In this document: positions 1-9,054 of the stretch, in pieces
Numbering within the stretch: the stretch's first letter is position 1
How the letters are laid out: every line of letters begins with the position of its first letter
Assembly (NCBI GenBank): GCA_937980205.1
Contig: CALJKW010000057.1
Coordinates: 61,694-125,693 of the forward strand
Direction: 5' to 3'
From: an uncultured Myxococcales bacterium
Lineage (GTDB): Bacteria > Myxococcota > Myxococcia > Myxococcales > Myxococcaceae
Length of the DNA stretch: 64,000 nt
Notes under the pieces: generated by a model
What the model was told of the DNA's origin: nothing
Database searches by the model: none
Seen by the model: the letters and a program-made list of their open reading frames with translations, nothing else
Translations under genes and position numbers: made by a program

Positions 1-77
1 TAATCGCGATCGCTGTCTGATGCGTGGGCGAATCGTAGAGCGGTTGACGCGCGCGGCAGAACTACGCCGCTGCCGCC

Positions 78-1835
78 TCACCCGGGCGCGTCCGGCCAGT
101 ACATCACGCAGCACGACATCCGCTGCAGCTCCTCACTCGCCACCAGCCCACCGAACACCGCGGCCAGCGTTGGCGCCGGAGTCACCGCCTTCACCACCTC
201 CACCAACCGCGCGAGCTCGGCATCCGCATCGCCTGCACCGCCCTCGCCCATCACCGAGATCCCCACGTCACCGACGGCGGCCCGCTTCGGCGCTCCCGGG
301 CCGTGCAGCGAGAAGCGGTGCTCCGAGCGCGTCACCACCAGAATCCGCTCCGCAGCGCCGTGGTAGTACTGGTCGGCCTCCCGCACCGCGGCGCCCCCGA
401 AGCTGCGCTGCTCCTGCGGCAGCCTCCCGCGGCTCTTCCCGCCCTCCGCGCGCTGCGCCTTCACCCGCTCGAACCAGCGATCGATGAACCCGTCCGAGCA
501 GAAGAGCCGCGCCGCGCGCGCCCGCAGGCGCGCGTCCGTCGCATCGAGCGCAAACGACAGCCGCCCGAGACGCCCGGCGCCGAGCTCCACCGCGCCGCGG
601 ACCGCCGCTCCGAAGACGTCCATGAGCTCCTGCCCGTACCGCGCGCGAAACTCAGGCAACCAGACGCGCCGGCCGCTCTGCAGCGTATACAAGACAAACC
701 GTCGCATCTCATCGCACGGGGACTGCGCCGTTCCGCGATACCGCACGCCAGCGCCGTCGAAGCGCTTCCCCGCCGAGTGCTCCCTATACGCGAGCTCCCC
801 CCAGATCCGCGAGTCCGCGCCGTCGCCCAGCCCGAGCACGCTGTCGTCCGACGTGTGCACCTGCTGCGGGTACTCGTAGTGCCGCGAGCGCAGCCAGCTG
901 CGCACGCTGGGGAGCCGCAGCAGCGCGCCATCGGGGCAGCTCATCGCCAGGTACCCCGAGCGCCGCACCGCCGCGGCGATGACCGGCTCGTCCTTCAAGC
1001 GGCGCTTCGCCTGCTGCTCCTCCGCAGCCGCGTCGAACCGCTCGAGGCTCGGAGCCCGGAAGTTGTACAGCGACACCTGGTCCGGCCGGAACGACAGCAC
1101 GTCGTCGAGGCTCTTCTCGAATGTCTCGAGCTCGTCCCCTTTGAGCCCGTAGATGAGATCGACGTTCGTCGCGAGCCCCAGCCCCCGCGCGTGAGCCACC
1201 AGGTCGCGAACCCGGCTCGGCGAGTGCCACGTGCGGTTCTCCTCGTTCAGCACGTCGCGCTCGAACGACTGCACCCCGAAGCTGACGCGGCGGATGCCCG
1301 CCGCAGCGACGACGTCGAGCTTGCGCGGCGTCGTGCTCGCCGGGTTCAGCTCGATGGCGAGGTTCCGGGGCCGCGAGAACGCGAACGCGCCCCGAATCGC
1401 CCCCAGCACCCGCTGCAGCTGCTCCTCCGACAGCGAGCTCGGCGTCCCACCCCCGATGTACAGCCCGCGAAACGCGTGCCCCCGGAAGGCCGCCGCGTAC
1501 CACCGCACGCTCTCCAGCAGCGCCTCGACGTACGCGTTCGTCTTATCGCGGCTGACGCCCTCGTCCACGTGGTACGCGCAGAAGTGGCACTTTCGGTAGC
1601 AGAACGGCACGTGCACGTAGAGGTACAGACGCCGCAGCCGCGCCCGGTGCCGCAACGCCTCCGCATCCGCCGAAGGCCGCCCGCGAAGAAACCGCTGCCA
1701 CCGCTCGCGCACCGCCTCCGGCGTCAGCGCCAGGTCATTCTCGTGGTTGCCGATCTCGCACAAGAGGTGCGTCGTCCACGTGCCGGCGGCCTGAAGGAAG
1801 TCGATCTTCTCCAACCGGCGCGCGAGCTCGCTCAC
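78..1835 (-). CDS. HemN/HemW-like radical SAM protein
   Basis: A 585-residue protein of the HemN/HemW branch of the radical SAM superfamily. C79, C83 and C86 form the CX3CX2C cluster motif (HVPFCYRKCHFCAY). It is followed by the family motif GGGTPSS near residue 135 and a DLIYGLKGDE segment typical of HemN-type barrels. About 75 residues precede the barrel and over 100 follow the HemN-like C-terminal part, so it is longer than a housekeeping HemW (about 380). The GTG start at 1835 overlaps the upstream stop as GTGA, which implies translational coupling to the unknown protein before it. The location in an rSAM array argues for a specialised role rather than haem metabolism. The fold is certain; the substrate is unknown. 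Confidence 0.85.
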   Translation of the reverse strand: MSELARRLEKIDFLQAAGTWTTHLLCEIGNHENDLALTPEAVRERWQRFLRGRPSADAEALRHRARLRRLYLYVHVPFCYRKCHFCAYHVDEGVSRDKTNAYVEALLESVRWYAAAFRGHAFRGLYIGGGTPSSLSEEQLQRVLGAIRGAFAFSRPRNLAIELNPASTTPRKLDVVAAAGIRRVSFGVQSFERDVLNEENRTWHSPSRVRDLVAHARGLGLATNVDLIYGLKGDELETFEKSLDDVLSFRPDQVSLYNFRAPSLERFDAAAEEQQAKRRLKDEPVIAAAVRRSGYLAMSCPDGALLRLPSVRSWLRSRHYEYPQQVHTSDDSVLGLGDGADSRIWGELAYREHSAGKRFDGAGVRYRGTAQSPCDEMRRFVLYTLQSGRRVWLPEFRARYGQELMDVFGAAVRGAVELGAGRLGRLSFALDATDARLRARAARLFCSDGFIDRWFERVKAQRAEGGKSRGRLPQEQRSFGGAAVREADQYYHGAAERILVVTRSEHRFSLHGPGAPKRAAVGDVGISVMGEGGAGDADAELARLVEVVKAVTPAPTLAAVFGGLVASEELQRMSCCVMYWPDAPG

Positions 1836-2695
1836 GGGCGCGGCCTCTCGAGCTCGAGCTCCACCTTCGCCAGAGCCCCCATGTCGTCGGCGTTCCCGCT
1901 CGCCACGTCGCCGACCCCGCGAAGCGTCTCGTCGATGCGCACGTCGAGCGCCTTCACCAGCTGCGCGAAGTTCCCCGGCGCCGCGAAGATCTCCGCGAAC
2001 TCGGCCGGGTGAAAGACCCGATTCCACGTGAGCTGGCAGTACCGGTTGAAGTCGTTGTCGAAGAAGAACGCCAGCGTCAGCGGAGCCGTCGCCCCCGGCT
2101 CGTGCCACGCCGCGAACCGCTCGGGCAGCCGCTCGCGGATCCGCGCCGCCAGCTCCTCGAACTGCGCCCGCGGCACCAGGTGGTAGTTCAGCGCGTGCAC
2201 GCTCAGGTCGTGCGCGAACGACGTCAGCTGCCAGAACAGCGGAACCGTCGACTGCGAGCCGCCCGCGATCGCCCGATCGTAGTGCTCGCGCCCCCAGATG
2301 TGCAGCGGCAGCCGCCCCTCGCAGTACTCCGACAGCCAGCGCCCCAGCGGCGCCGTGGGCTCCGGCGGCATGTACTGCATGCGAAACACGGGGGCCCCAG
2401 GCGTGCGCGCCAGCAGGCGGTTGAAGCTCAGCGGCGTCGGCACCGCGACCAGCTGCTCGTCGTCGCCCCACGCGAACCCGAGCTTCTTCAGCCACCCCGC
2501 CACCTGCGGCTTGCGATGGTTGAAGTGCCCCACCGTGCCGATGACGTTCTGTGGCTGGTAGTCGCACCGCGGCAGCTCGAGCTGCCACGCCTCGACCGGC
2601 GCATCCGGCAGCGGGGTCACCGCCGGTCGAACCCCGAACACGCGCTCGAACGTGTCCACCCACGCCGACAGCCGCTCTCGCTCTTCCGCGATCAC
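1832..2695 (-). CDS. Unknown protein coupled to two rSAM genes
   Basis: A 287-residue soluble protein with no signal peptide or transmembrane segment. I do not recognise the family. The GTG start is fixed by a GTGA overlap with the upstream rSAM gene, and its stop overlaps the next rSAM start the same way, so it is embedded in an rSAM operon. It is rich in aromatic residues, for example FFFDNDFNRYCQLTWNRVF near the C-terminus, and has several Trp/Tyr/His-containing strands (YNYHL-type patterns). It may be a partner or tailoring enzyme. A distant relation to the larger unknown protein at 4734-6527 is possible, but I could not establish it by eye. Confidence 0.8.
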   Translation of the reverse strand: MIAEERERLSAWVDTFERVFGVRPAVTPLPDAPVEAWQLELPRCDYQPQNVIGTVGHFNHRKPQVAGWLKKLGFAWGDDEQLVAVPTPLSFNRLLARTPGAPVFRMQYMPPEPTAPLGRWLSEYCEGRLPLHIWGREHYDRAIAGGSQSTVPLFWQLTSFAHDLSVHALNYHLVPRAQFEELAARIRERLPERFAAWHEPGATAPLTLAFFFDNDFNRYCQLTWNRVFHPAEFAEIFAAPGNFAQLVKALDVRIDETLRGVGDVASGNADDMGALAKVELELERPRP

Positions 2696-3738
2696 CGGGA
2701 ACGGGGTGGCGCCGCGATCGGAGCCTGACCGAGCTGCTGGAGCAGCTGGTTGACGGCCCACGCCGCCGGCCGCGTGTACAGCGCGTACCGGGCGAGCCCG
2801 TCCGCGAGCGTCGCGCGCGCGCCCTCGGGCGTGGTGAGCGGCGCGAGCCAGCGCTCGACCTCCAGCGAGGGGTAGCGCTCGTCGAGCCGGCTGCAGCACG
2901 CGCTCAGCACGCGCTTCGAGCACCCGCTCGACCCGGCCCGGCGGTGGTCGACCGCGCGGCCGTCGAACACGTCGCCCTGCGTCCCGAACGCGAGCACGCG
3001 CCGCTCGGCGAGATCGGTCGCCCACACCATCTCCGGGCCCAGGAGGCACAGCGGGAAGTGGGTCAGCTGCAGCTCCACCCCGCGCGCGTGCGCCCGCTCG
3101 GCCGCGCGCCGCACCGGCCCGACCGCCGCTTCGTACAGCGCCACGAGCGAGGCGTCGGCGCCCTTCCCTCCCTCGAAGCAGTGCTTGAAGCGCACGTCTT
3201 TCAGCCCCATGTCCGCGAGCGTGTCGATGAGCTGCGGCAGCGCGGGCGCGTTGCTCGTCGTCACAACCACCGTCGCGTTCATGTGGAACTTGAACTCGCG
3301 CTGCAGCCCCTCGAGGTGCCGCACCGCCTCGACGATCGCCGCGAACGCGCCGGGCCGCGCGACCAGCTCGTCGTGCAGCGCCGCCTCGTGGCCGTGAATC
3401 GAGAAGCCGATGTCGTTCAGGCCCGCCGCGACGCAGGCGCGCGCGAACGCGGCGTTCTTCAACTTGATCCCGTTCGTGTTGACGGTGATCCGCTCGAAGC
3501 CGAGCTCCTTCCCCAGCGCGCAGTACTCCGCGAACTTCGGGTGCACGGTCGGCTCTCCGCCGGTGAACGAGAGCGTCGTGCAGCCGTCGGCGCGCACGCG
3601 GCGGATGTTCGCCTCGAGCTCGGCGTCCGACGGGTTGAGCTCCGGCCGGTTGAGCTTGTCGAGCACGCAGCAGAACGCGCAGCGCGCGTTGCAGAACGTG
3701 GTGAGGAAGATGAGCCCGACGCCGCCGCGACCCGACAT
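2692..3738 (-). CDS. Radical SAM protein (small, Cys-rich C-terminus)
   Basis: A 348-residue rSAM enzyme from the ATG at 3738; a GTG 18 nt upstream is an alternative start. C16, C20 and C23 form the 4Fe-4S motif (FCNARCAFC), followed by the SAM-binding GGEPT motif and an IHGHEAALHDELVARPGAF segment shared with many neighbours. The C-terminal third contains scattered cysteines (SGCSKRVLSACC) that could hold an auxiliary cluster, but it lacks the C-x2-C-x5-C pattern of most paralogs here. It follows the rSAM at 3761 by 22 nt and overlaps the next gene by 4 nt. Confidence 0.85.
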   Translation of the reverse strand: MSGRGGVGLIFLTTFCNARCAFCCVLDKLNRPELNPSDAELEANIRRVRADGCTTLSFTGGEPTVHPKFAEYCALGKELGFERITVNTNGIKLKNAAFARACVAAGLNDIGFSIHGHEAALHDELVARPGAFAAIVEAVRHLEGLQREFKFHMNATVVVTTSNAPALPQLIDTLADMGLKDVRFKHCFEGGKGADASLVALYEAAVGPVRRAAERAHARGVELQLTHFPLCLLGPEMVWATDLAERRVLAFGTQGDVFDGRAVDHRRAGSSGCSKRVLSACCSRLDERYPSLEVERWLAPLTTPEGARATLADGLARYALYTRPAAWAVNQLLQQLGQAPIAAPPRSR

Positions 3739-3760
3739 GGGAGCGGCAGTGTACACGCCT

Positions 3761-4747
3761 CTAAAGGCGCGCGGGCTTCAGCTCCGCCGGCCGAGACGGC
3801 TTCAGCAGCTCCTGCTCCCACCCGAACCGCTTCACGTACGCGTGCGTCAGCCCCGAGCACCGCTTCGGCGAGTGCTCGCAGACGCCCTGGTAGAGGCACG
3901 CGAACTTCGGCGCCTTCTCCCAGAACTCCTGCTCGACCAGCACCGTCGGCTGGCTGTCGTCGTGGTAGCGCGCGTGCTTGCCCAAGAGGCAGTGCGGAAA
4001 CCACTTCAGCACCGGGAAGATGCCGTTGCGCTCGCACGCCTCGATCGCGCGGACCACCGACGGCAGCGCCTCGCTCACCCGCACGAACGAGCCGCGCTGA
4101 TCGTCGGCGTCGATGCGCGGCCACAGGTTCCAGAAGTCGGCCGACTTCGGCTTGTACGGCGCGACCAGCTCGACGATGTCGGCGAGGTGCACGTGGTTCT
4201 GCGCCACGATGACGGTGTTCGTCAGCAGCGTCGCCCCGGCCTTCACGATCGCCTCGATGCCCGCGACGATCGCGCGGAACGAGCCCGGCCGCTGCGTCAG
4301 CGCATCGCACAGCGCCGCGTCGTGGCCGTGGATCGAGACGAAGAACTCGTCGACGCCGGTGTCCATCAGCTGCTTCAGCAGCACCGGGTTCGCGAGCCGC
4401 GTCGCGTTCGTCTGCACCCGCACGTGCCGCACCCCCGGAGCCGTCCGCGCCAGCCGCACGTACTCGACGAGCTCCTTCTCCATCGTCGCCTCGCCGCCCG
4501 ACAGCGTGACGCGGCGGATGTCCTTCATCGCCGGGCTCTTCAGGAACGCCTCGAACGTCGGCAGATCCGCGCCGCGGTAGACGCCGAGCACGTCCTCCAC
4601 CATGCAGAAGGTGCACGCGAGGTTGCAGCGGAACCCGAACGTCGCGAGCAGCGTGTGCGCGTCCGAATAGTCCTCGGGGATCACGTCCGGCCGCTGCGCC
4701 ACCACCGCCTGCGGCAGCTTCCGCGCCTCGAGCTCAGAACGATCCAT
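3761..4747 (-). CDS. Radical SAM protein with auxiliary Cys motif
   Basis: A 328-residue rSAM enzyme. C41, C45 and C48 ligate the SAM cluster (FRCNLACTFC), and the SAM-binding motif reads SGGEAT. The motif SIHGHDAALCDALTQRPGSF links it to the paralog family of this array. The C-terminus has a variant auxiliary-cluster segment (CLYQGVCEHSPKRCSG) ending in a Y-x4-G-x-E-like tail. Its start overlaps the end of the large unknown gene upstream by 14 nt, indicating one operon. Confidence 0.87.
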   Translation of the reverse strand: MDRSELEARKLPQAVVAQRPDVIPEDYSDAHTLLATFGFRCNLACTFCMVEDVLGVYRGADLPTFEAFLKSPAMKDIRRVTLSGGEATMEKELVEYVRLARTAPGVRHVRVQTNATRLANPVLLKQLMDTGVDEFFVSIHGHDAALCDALTQRPGSFRAIVAGIEAIVKAGATLLTNTVIVAQNHVHLADIVELVAPYKPKSADFWNLWPRIDADDQRGSFVRVSEALPSVVRAIEACERNGIFPVLKWFPHCLLGKHARYHDDSQPTVLVEQEFWEKAPKFACLYQGVCEHSPKRCSGLTHAYVKRFGWEQELLKPSRPAELKPARL

Positions 4748-6527
4748 AGAGCCCCACCTTCGTCACCTTCAGCTCCGCGCCCTCGGCCACGAAGTCGATG
4801 CCTAAGTCCCACAGCGCGTGGTCGAACCGCGCCGCCGCCTTCTCCAGGAAGACCTGCAGCGGCCCCGCCACGCCGAAGTGCCGCAGCCCGAACAAGAGCT
4901 GCGCGTGCGTCAGCCGCGAGAAGTACAGCGCATCGGCCCGCCGCTTGTTCGCCACGCAGATGTGCCCGACCTCGAACAGCTCCGGCGGCACCAGCTTCGC
5001 GAGCGAGTGCCGCCGAGGCGAGTAGTGAACCCCGTGCGTCAGCCGGTACAGCCACTGGTCCACGCCCGTCTGCGGGTGGTGGAAGCTGTACACGTTCTCG
5101 AACTCCAGGCTCGCGCCGCGGCACTTGTAGCTGCGGTCCGTGCCCTTCTGGAACGGGTTCGTCGACACGTAGAGATCCACCGGCGCCGGCGCGCCCGCGC
5201 GCAGGTGCGGCACCCCGAACTCGACGCTGAACATGTGCCACGGCAGCCCCGCCGGAGGCTGCGCGTCGACCTTCACCCCCGGCGCGAGGATCTCCGCGAC
5301 CCGCTCCACCGACAGGTCCGCGTGCACGCGCTTCTGATCGTAGAAGTACAGCTCCCAGCCCATCAGCTCGTGCGGCACGCGCAGCTTCACGCCGAACACG
5401 GAGCGGTACGGGCCGAGCTTCGTGCGCAACAGCTCCACCACCCGCGCGCCTTCCGCCTCCACGCCCGCGAGCGCGAACGACTCGTAGAGCAGGTTCACCG
5501 TCCGCAGCCGGCCGTCGAGCGGAGCCACCGGCTCGTACGGCACCAGCGTGTAGTCGGTCAGCACGTCCTCGCGCTGCATCCACTCGAGGGGAACGGTGAA
5601 CTTCCGCTCCACCTCCGGCTTCGGGGCGCCGGCCTTCGGCCGCAGGTGGAAGTACACGTTGCCCCGGTCGAGGTCGGCCCGGCCCGCGCGGAACGGGAAC
5701 GCGATGATCCACGGCTCGAGCCGGTCGGACTTCAGCTCCGCGTCCATCGCCGCGCGGCGCTTCACGAGCTGGGCGAACGCCGGCCGCTGCTCGAGCCACT
5801 GCAACAGCCCCGACGGCCCGTCGCCGTGCAGGTACAGCTGCTGCCGCTCGGGGCGCTTGCAGCAGTGCTGGAACATCACCGAGCGCACCTGGCCGGGCAG
5901 CACGGGGCCCAGCTCGGCGAAGTTCGCCATCACCCGCGGCAGCCGCTCGCGCTCGAGCTCGAAGTACAGCTTCACGTCCGCGACGCCGGTGCGATCGACC
6001 TCGAGCCCGAGGATCGATACGCGCCGCGGGTCGACGTTCGCGGGCAGCTGCCTCACGCCGGCAGCCTCGAGCACCTCGCGCACGCAGTCTTCGGGATCCC
6101 GCCGGAACACGAGGTACTTGCGCAGCACGACGCCGCGCGCCCGGTCGCCGGCGTCGATGCCCTCGACCAGCTGCAGCACGTCGTCGCTGCGCGGCAGCCG
6201 CGTGGTGAGCCACGTGCGCACCGCGGCGCTCAAAGGCAGCTCGAGCTGATCGCACAGCCGCGCGAACGCAGCGCTCAGCTCCGCCGTCAGCGCCGAGCCG
6301 CGCCGCGCGACGTCGAAGTACCAGGTGAGCCGCGAGGCATCGAGGTCCGCGCCGTCCACCCGCATGGAGTGCTCGTGGTCGTCCGGCTTGAGCGCCCCGC
6401 CGAACGCCGCGTCGAACGCCTCGATCGCCTCCGGCACGCCGCCGTCCAGCCGGCGCATCGCCGCGACGATCGCGCTCTCGGAAGACCGGCGAGCCTTCGC
6501 CGCGACTGTGACTGCGCTCTCGAGCAC
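4734..6527 (-). CDS. Large unknown protein heading an rSAM operon
   Basis: A 597-residue soluble protein (GTG start chosen; an in-frame ATG about 65 nt in is an alternative). It is the first gene of the 6527->78 operon and diverges from the cobalamin-type rSAM at 6604. I do not recognise it with confidence. It appears to have two halves. The first has SMRVDGADLDASRLTWYF and DVKLYFELERE; the second has MGWELYFYDQK and ends KVTKVGLYGSF. Repeated beta-strands of the KLYF/ELYF kind recall ABBA-fold peptide prenyltransferases such as TruF/LynF, but this is an eye-level resemblance only. Confidence 0.8.
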   Translation of the reverse strand: MLESAVTVAAKARRSSESAIVAAMRRLDGGVPEAIEAFDAAFGGALKPDDHEHSMRVDGADLDASRLTWYFDVARRGSALTAELSAAFARLCDQLELPLSAAVRTWLTTRLPRSDDVLQLVEGIDAGDRARGVVLRKYLVFRRDPEDCVREVLEAAGVRQLPANVDPRRVSILGLEVDRTGVADVKLYFELERERLPRVMANFAELGPVLPGQVRSVMFQHCCKRPERQQLYLHGDGPSGLLQWLEQRPAFAQLVKRRAAMDAELKSDRLEPWIIAFPFRAGRADLDRGNVYFHLRPKAGAPKPEVERKFTVPLEWMQREDVLTDYTLVPYEPVAPLDGRLRTVNLLYESFALAGVEAEGARVVELLRTKLGPYRSVFGVKLRVPHELMGWELYFYDQKRVHADLSVERVAEILAPGVKVDAQPPAGLPWHMFSVEFGVPHLRAGAPAPVDLYVSTNPFQKGTDRSYKCRGASLEFENVYSFHHPQTGVDQWLYRLTHGVHYSPRRHSLAKLVPPELFEVGHICVANKRRADALYFSRLTHAQLLFGLRHFGVAGPLQVFLEKAAARFDHALWDLGIDFVAEGAELKVTKVGLYGSF

Positions 6528-6603
6528 CTGGGCACGCAGTCAACCACATCCGACGCGGTCGTTCCCTCCCGCGGGAGCAGAGACGCTAAGCTCCGGCCCG
6601 CGC

Positions 6604-8934
6604 ATGCGCATCGGCTTCATCAGCCCCTCGCTCCGACCGCTCGAGATCAACTGGGAGCACGACTACGAGATGGTGAAGCTCGGCGTGCCCACCATCATGG
6701 GCTTTTTGGCGCGCGCCGGGCACCACGACTGCGAGCACTGGGACTTCGACGCCCAGGTCTGCGACCTGCTCGAGCGCGACCCCCGCGCCTTCAACCTCCT
6801 CGCGTACTTCGAGCGCGACAAGGTCACAGGCTTCATCAACGGCACCGACGACTCGCTGCGCGCCCAGAGCGAGAAGCTCCTCGACACCCTCGAGGTCTCC
6901 GCCAAGGAGATCTACGGATTCTCGCTCTCCGCCGTCCTCGACCGCATCGTGAACGTGCAGGCGCTCGTCTCGATGACCGCCTGCCTCGCCAAGATCCTCA
7001 AGGAGCGCCACCCCGGCTGCGTCGTCGTCATCGGCGGCGTCGGCGTCAGCCCCGACACCAAGCAGCTCGAGGTCTACCGCCAGGCGCTCACCGACTGCCC
7101 GTTCTTCGACTACGCGTACGTCGGCAAGAGCGACGAGGTCGTCGTGCAGCTCTTCCGCGACATCGCGCGCGGCAACGTCCGCGGCCTGCGCGGAGTCCTC
7201 CGCCGCGTCCCCGGCGCCGACGGCAAGCAGCGCCTCGACCTCGGCATCTCCACCTTCGGCCTCGACGCCGATCTCCTCACCCAGAAGCACGGCGACCCCA
7301 CCCAGCACCACCCGGCCCACACCCGCCCCGGCGCCAAGGCCATGCGCGACGGCCTGCGCGAAGAGGGCGGCGCCGTCGAGGTCACCGACGAGGTCCCCCG
7401 CTTCTCCGCGATGGAGACCGCGCCCGCCGCCGACGCCGCGAGCGCCGACGCGGACATGACGGTGCTCCCGGCGCAGGTCCCCGTCTTCGACCCGAAGCTC
7501 GTCGATCGCTTCCGCTACACCGGCGCGCAGATCATGCGGCGGTTCAACTTCGACAAGGACCTGCTGCTGCGCTACTCGCGCTTCGAAGACAACCGCATCG
7601 TCGTCCTGCCCCACATCTTCGTGCAGGGGTGCAACGCGCCCTGCGGCTTCTGCTCCTACGCGTACACCAAGATCCAGGGCGAGCACGTGCGCGACACCGT
7701 CGCCGGCCTGAAGTGGCTCTCCGAGAAGTACCAGTGCAACGCGTTCCACTTCCTCAACACGCAGATCAACTCCGTCTACGAGTACTGCGACGCGTTCTGC
7801 GAAGAGCTCATCCGCCAGGACGTCAACATCCTCTGGTCCGACTGCGCCAACATGCGCTTCATGGACGAGGCGCTGCTCAAGAAGCTGCGCCGCGCCGGAG
7901 CCATGCGCCTCGTCTGGGGCGTCGAGGCCCCCGACGACGAGATGCTCAAGCTCGTCAACAAGGGCATCAACGTCGCCCGCGTCGAAGAGCTGCTCAAGGT
8001 CAGCCACGACTTCGGCATCTGGAACCACGTGCTGCTCATCGCCGGCATGCCGCACGAGACGAAGGCGCGGCAGGACCGCATGATGTCCTTCCTCGAGCGC
8101 ACCGCCCCGATGATGGACTTCTACTCCATCAGCTCGTTCTACCTGATCGCCTCTTCACCCTGGGGCCGCACGCCCGAGAAGTTCGGCATCGAGCGCATCT
8201 CCGACGTCGAAGATCTGCTCGAGAAGCAGGCCTTCAACGAGATGCCCGGCGGCCGCTGGGGCGGCGACGGCCTGCGCTGGCCCGAGAAGAAGCAGCAGAT
8301 CGTCGAGTCGACCCAGCGCTTCTACCGCGTCATCAGCGCCGCCAAGGGCCAGACCCGCTGCGTCGGCGGCAACATCGATCTCTACCTGCTCATGTTCCTC
8401 TACAGCGTGCTCGGCCACGACAAGAAGGCCGAGATCGCCGACCTCTACGTGCGCACCGCGCGCGCGAACGGCCACGGCTCCGAGGTCCCCGAGGGCACGC
8501 CCGCGCTGCGCGTCATGCTCCCCATCATCGTCGGCCGCCGCAACGAGGGCGATCAGTCGTCGCTCGCGATGGTCCCGCTCGATCTCGAGGTCTCCCAGGC
8601 CGACGACGCCGGCCGCTACCTCTTCCGCACCTCGCGTTGGGGCTTCCGCTACCGCCAGCCCCAGCTCAAGCAGCACGGAGACTTCCACGGCTCCGGCCTC
8701 GACCACGCGAAGGACCAGGTCAACGCCGCCATCGCCCAGGTCGGCGCGCTCGTCGGCCCGTTCGCGCGCGCTCTCGACGAGAAGAAGAGCCCCGAGTCCG
8801 CCCAAGCGATGGTGTCGATGCTCACGGCGAACCTGGCCCGCTACCCCGCCTGGCAGAACAGCGGCTTCATGCTCGAGCAGAAGAAGCGCACGCCCGCCGA
8901 GCGTTCGCTGCAGTGGAGCGGCGTGCAGCCGTAA
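6604..8934 (+). CDS. Radical SAM protein with putative cobalamin-binding domain
   Basis: A 776-residue protein from the ATG at 6604. Residues 1 to about 210 form an alpha/beta domain in the position of a B12-binding domain (VVVIGGVGVSP strand; no DXHXXG motif seen, as in many class B rSAMs). A poorly conserved linker follows (about 220-295). C343, C347 and C350 form the rSAM motif (QGCNAPCGFC), followed by a barrel with an LINAxxP-like MPHE segment. The C-terminal 250 residues carry no auxiliary Cys motif. It is divergent from the 6527->78 operon, with 76 nt between starts. By family precedent it could be a methylase or a C-C/C-S bond-forming enzyme; the substrate is unknown. Confidence 0.85.
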   Translation: MRIGFISPSLRPLEINWEHDYEMVKLGVPTIMGFLARAGHHDCEHWDFDAQVCDLLERDPRAFNLLAYFERDKVTGFINGTDDSLRAQSEKLLDTLEVSAKEIYGFSLSAVLDRIVNVQALVSMTACLAKILKERHPGCVVVIGGVGVSPDTKQLEVYRQALTDCPFFDYAYVGKSDEVVVQLFRDIARGNVRGLRGVLRRVPGADGKQRLDLGISTFGLDADLLTQKHGDPTQHHPAHTRPGAKAMRDGLREEGGAVEVTDEVPRFSAMETAPAADAASADADMTVLPAQVPVFDPKLVDRFRYTGAQIMRRFNFDKDLLLRYSRFEDNRIVVLPHIFVQGCNAPCGFCSYAYTKIQGEHVRDTVAGLKWLSEKYQCNAFHFLNTQINSVYEYCDAFCEELIRQDVNILWSDCANMRFMDEALLKKLRRAGAMRLVWGVEAPDDEMLKLVNKGINVARVEELLKVSHDFGIWNHVLLIAGMPHETKARQDRMMSFLERTAPMMDFYSISSFYLIASSPWGRTPEKFGIERISDVEDLLEKQAFNEMPGGRWGGDGLRWPEKKQQIVESTQRFYRVISAAKGQTRCVGGNIDLYLLMFLYSVLGHDKKAEIADLYVRTARANGHGSEVPEGTPALRVMLPIIVGRRNEGDQSSLAMVPLDLEVSQADDAGRYLFRTSRWGFRYRQPQLKQHGDFHGSGLDHAKDQVNAAIAQVGALVGPFARALDEKKSPESAQAMVSMLTANLARYPAWQNSGFMLEQKKRTPAERSLQWSGVQP

Positions 8935-8982
8935 GCACGCGCTCATCTCCGCCATAAGCCGCGCGACCACCGGAGCCTCCAC

Positions 8983-9022
<40 letters not shown>

Positions 9023-9054
9023 AGTTCCGAGCGCCTTCGGCCCCCGTACCCGCC

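Noticed and set aside
1..77. Gene fragment at the left edge
   Set aside because: No frame with plausible protein composition; nothing supported in these 77 bases.
78..1835. Housekeeping HemW/coproporphyrinogen oxidase
   Set aside because: The rSAM core fits HemN/HemW, but the protein is far longer and operon-coupled to unknown and rSAM genes, with no haem gene nearby.
4818..8957. Very long plus-strand open frame of over 1300 codons
   Set aside because: Its translation is Arg/His/Ala/Pro-rich with no domain; it lies antisense to the 4734-6527 gene and out of frame with the 6604-8934 rSAM gene. High GC suppresses stop codons. Similar long frames at 34,132-37,545 and 40,834-44,529 were rejected for the same reason.
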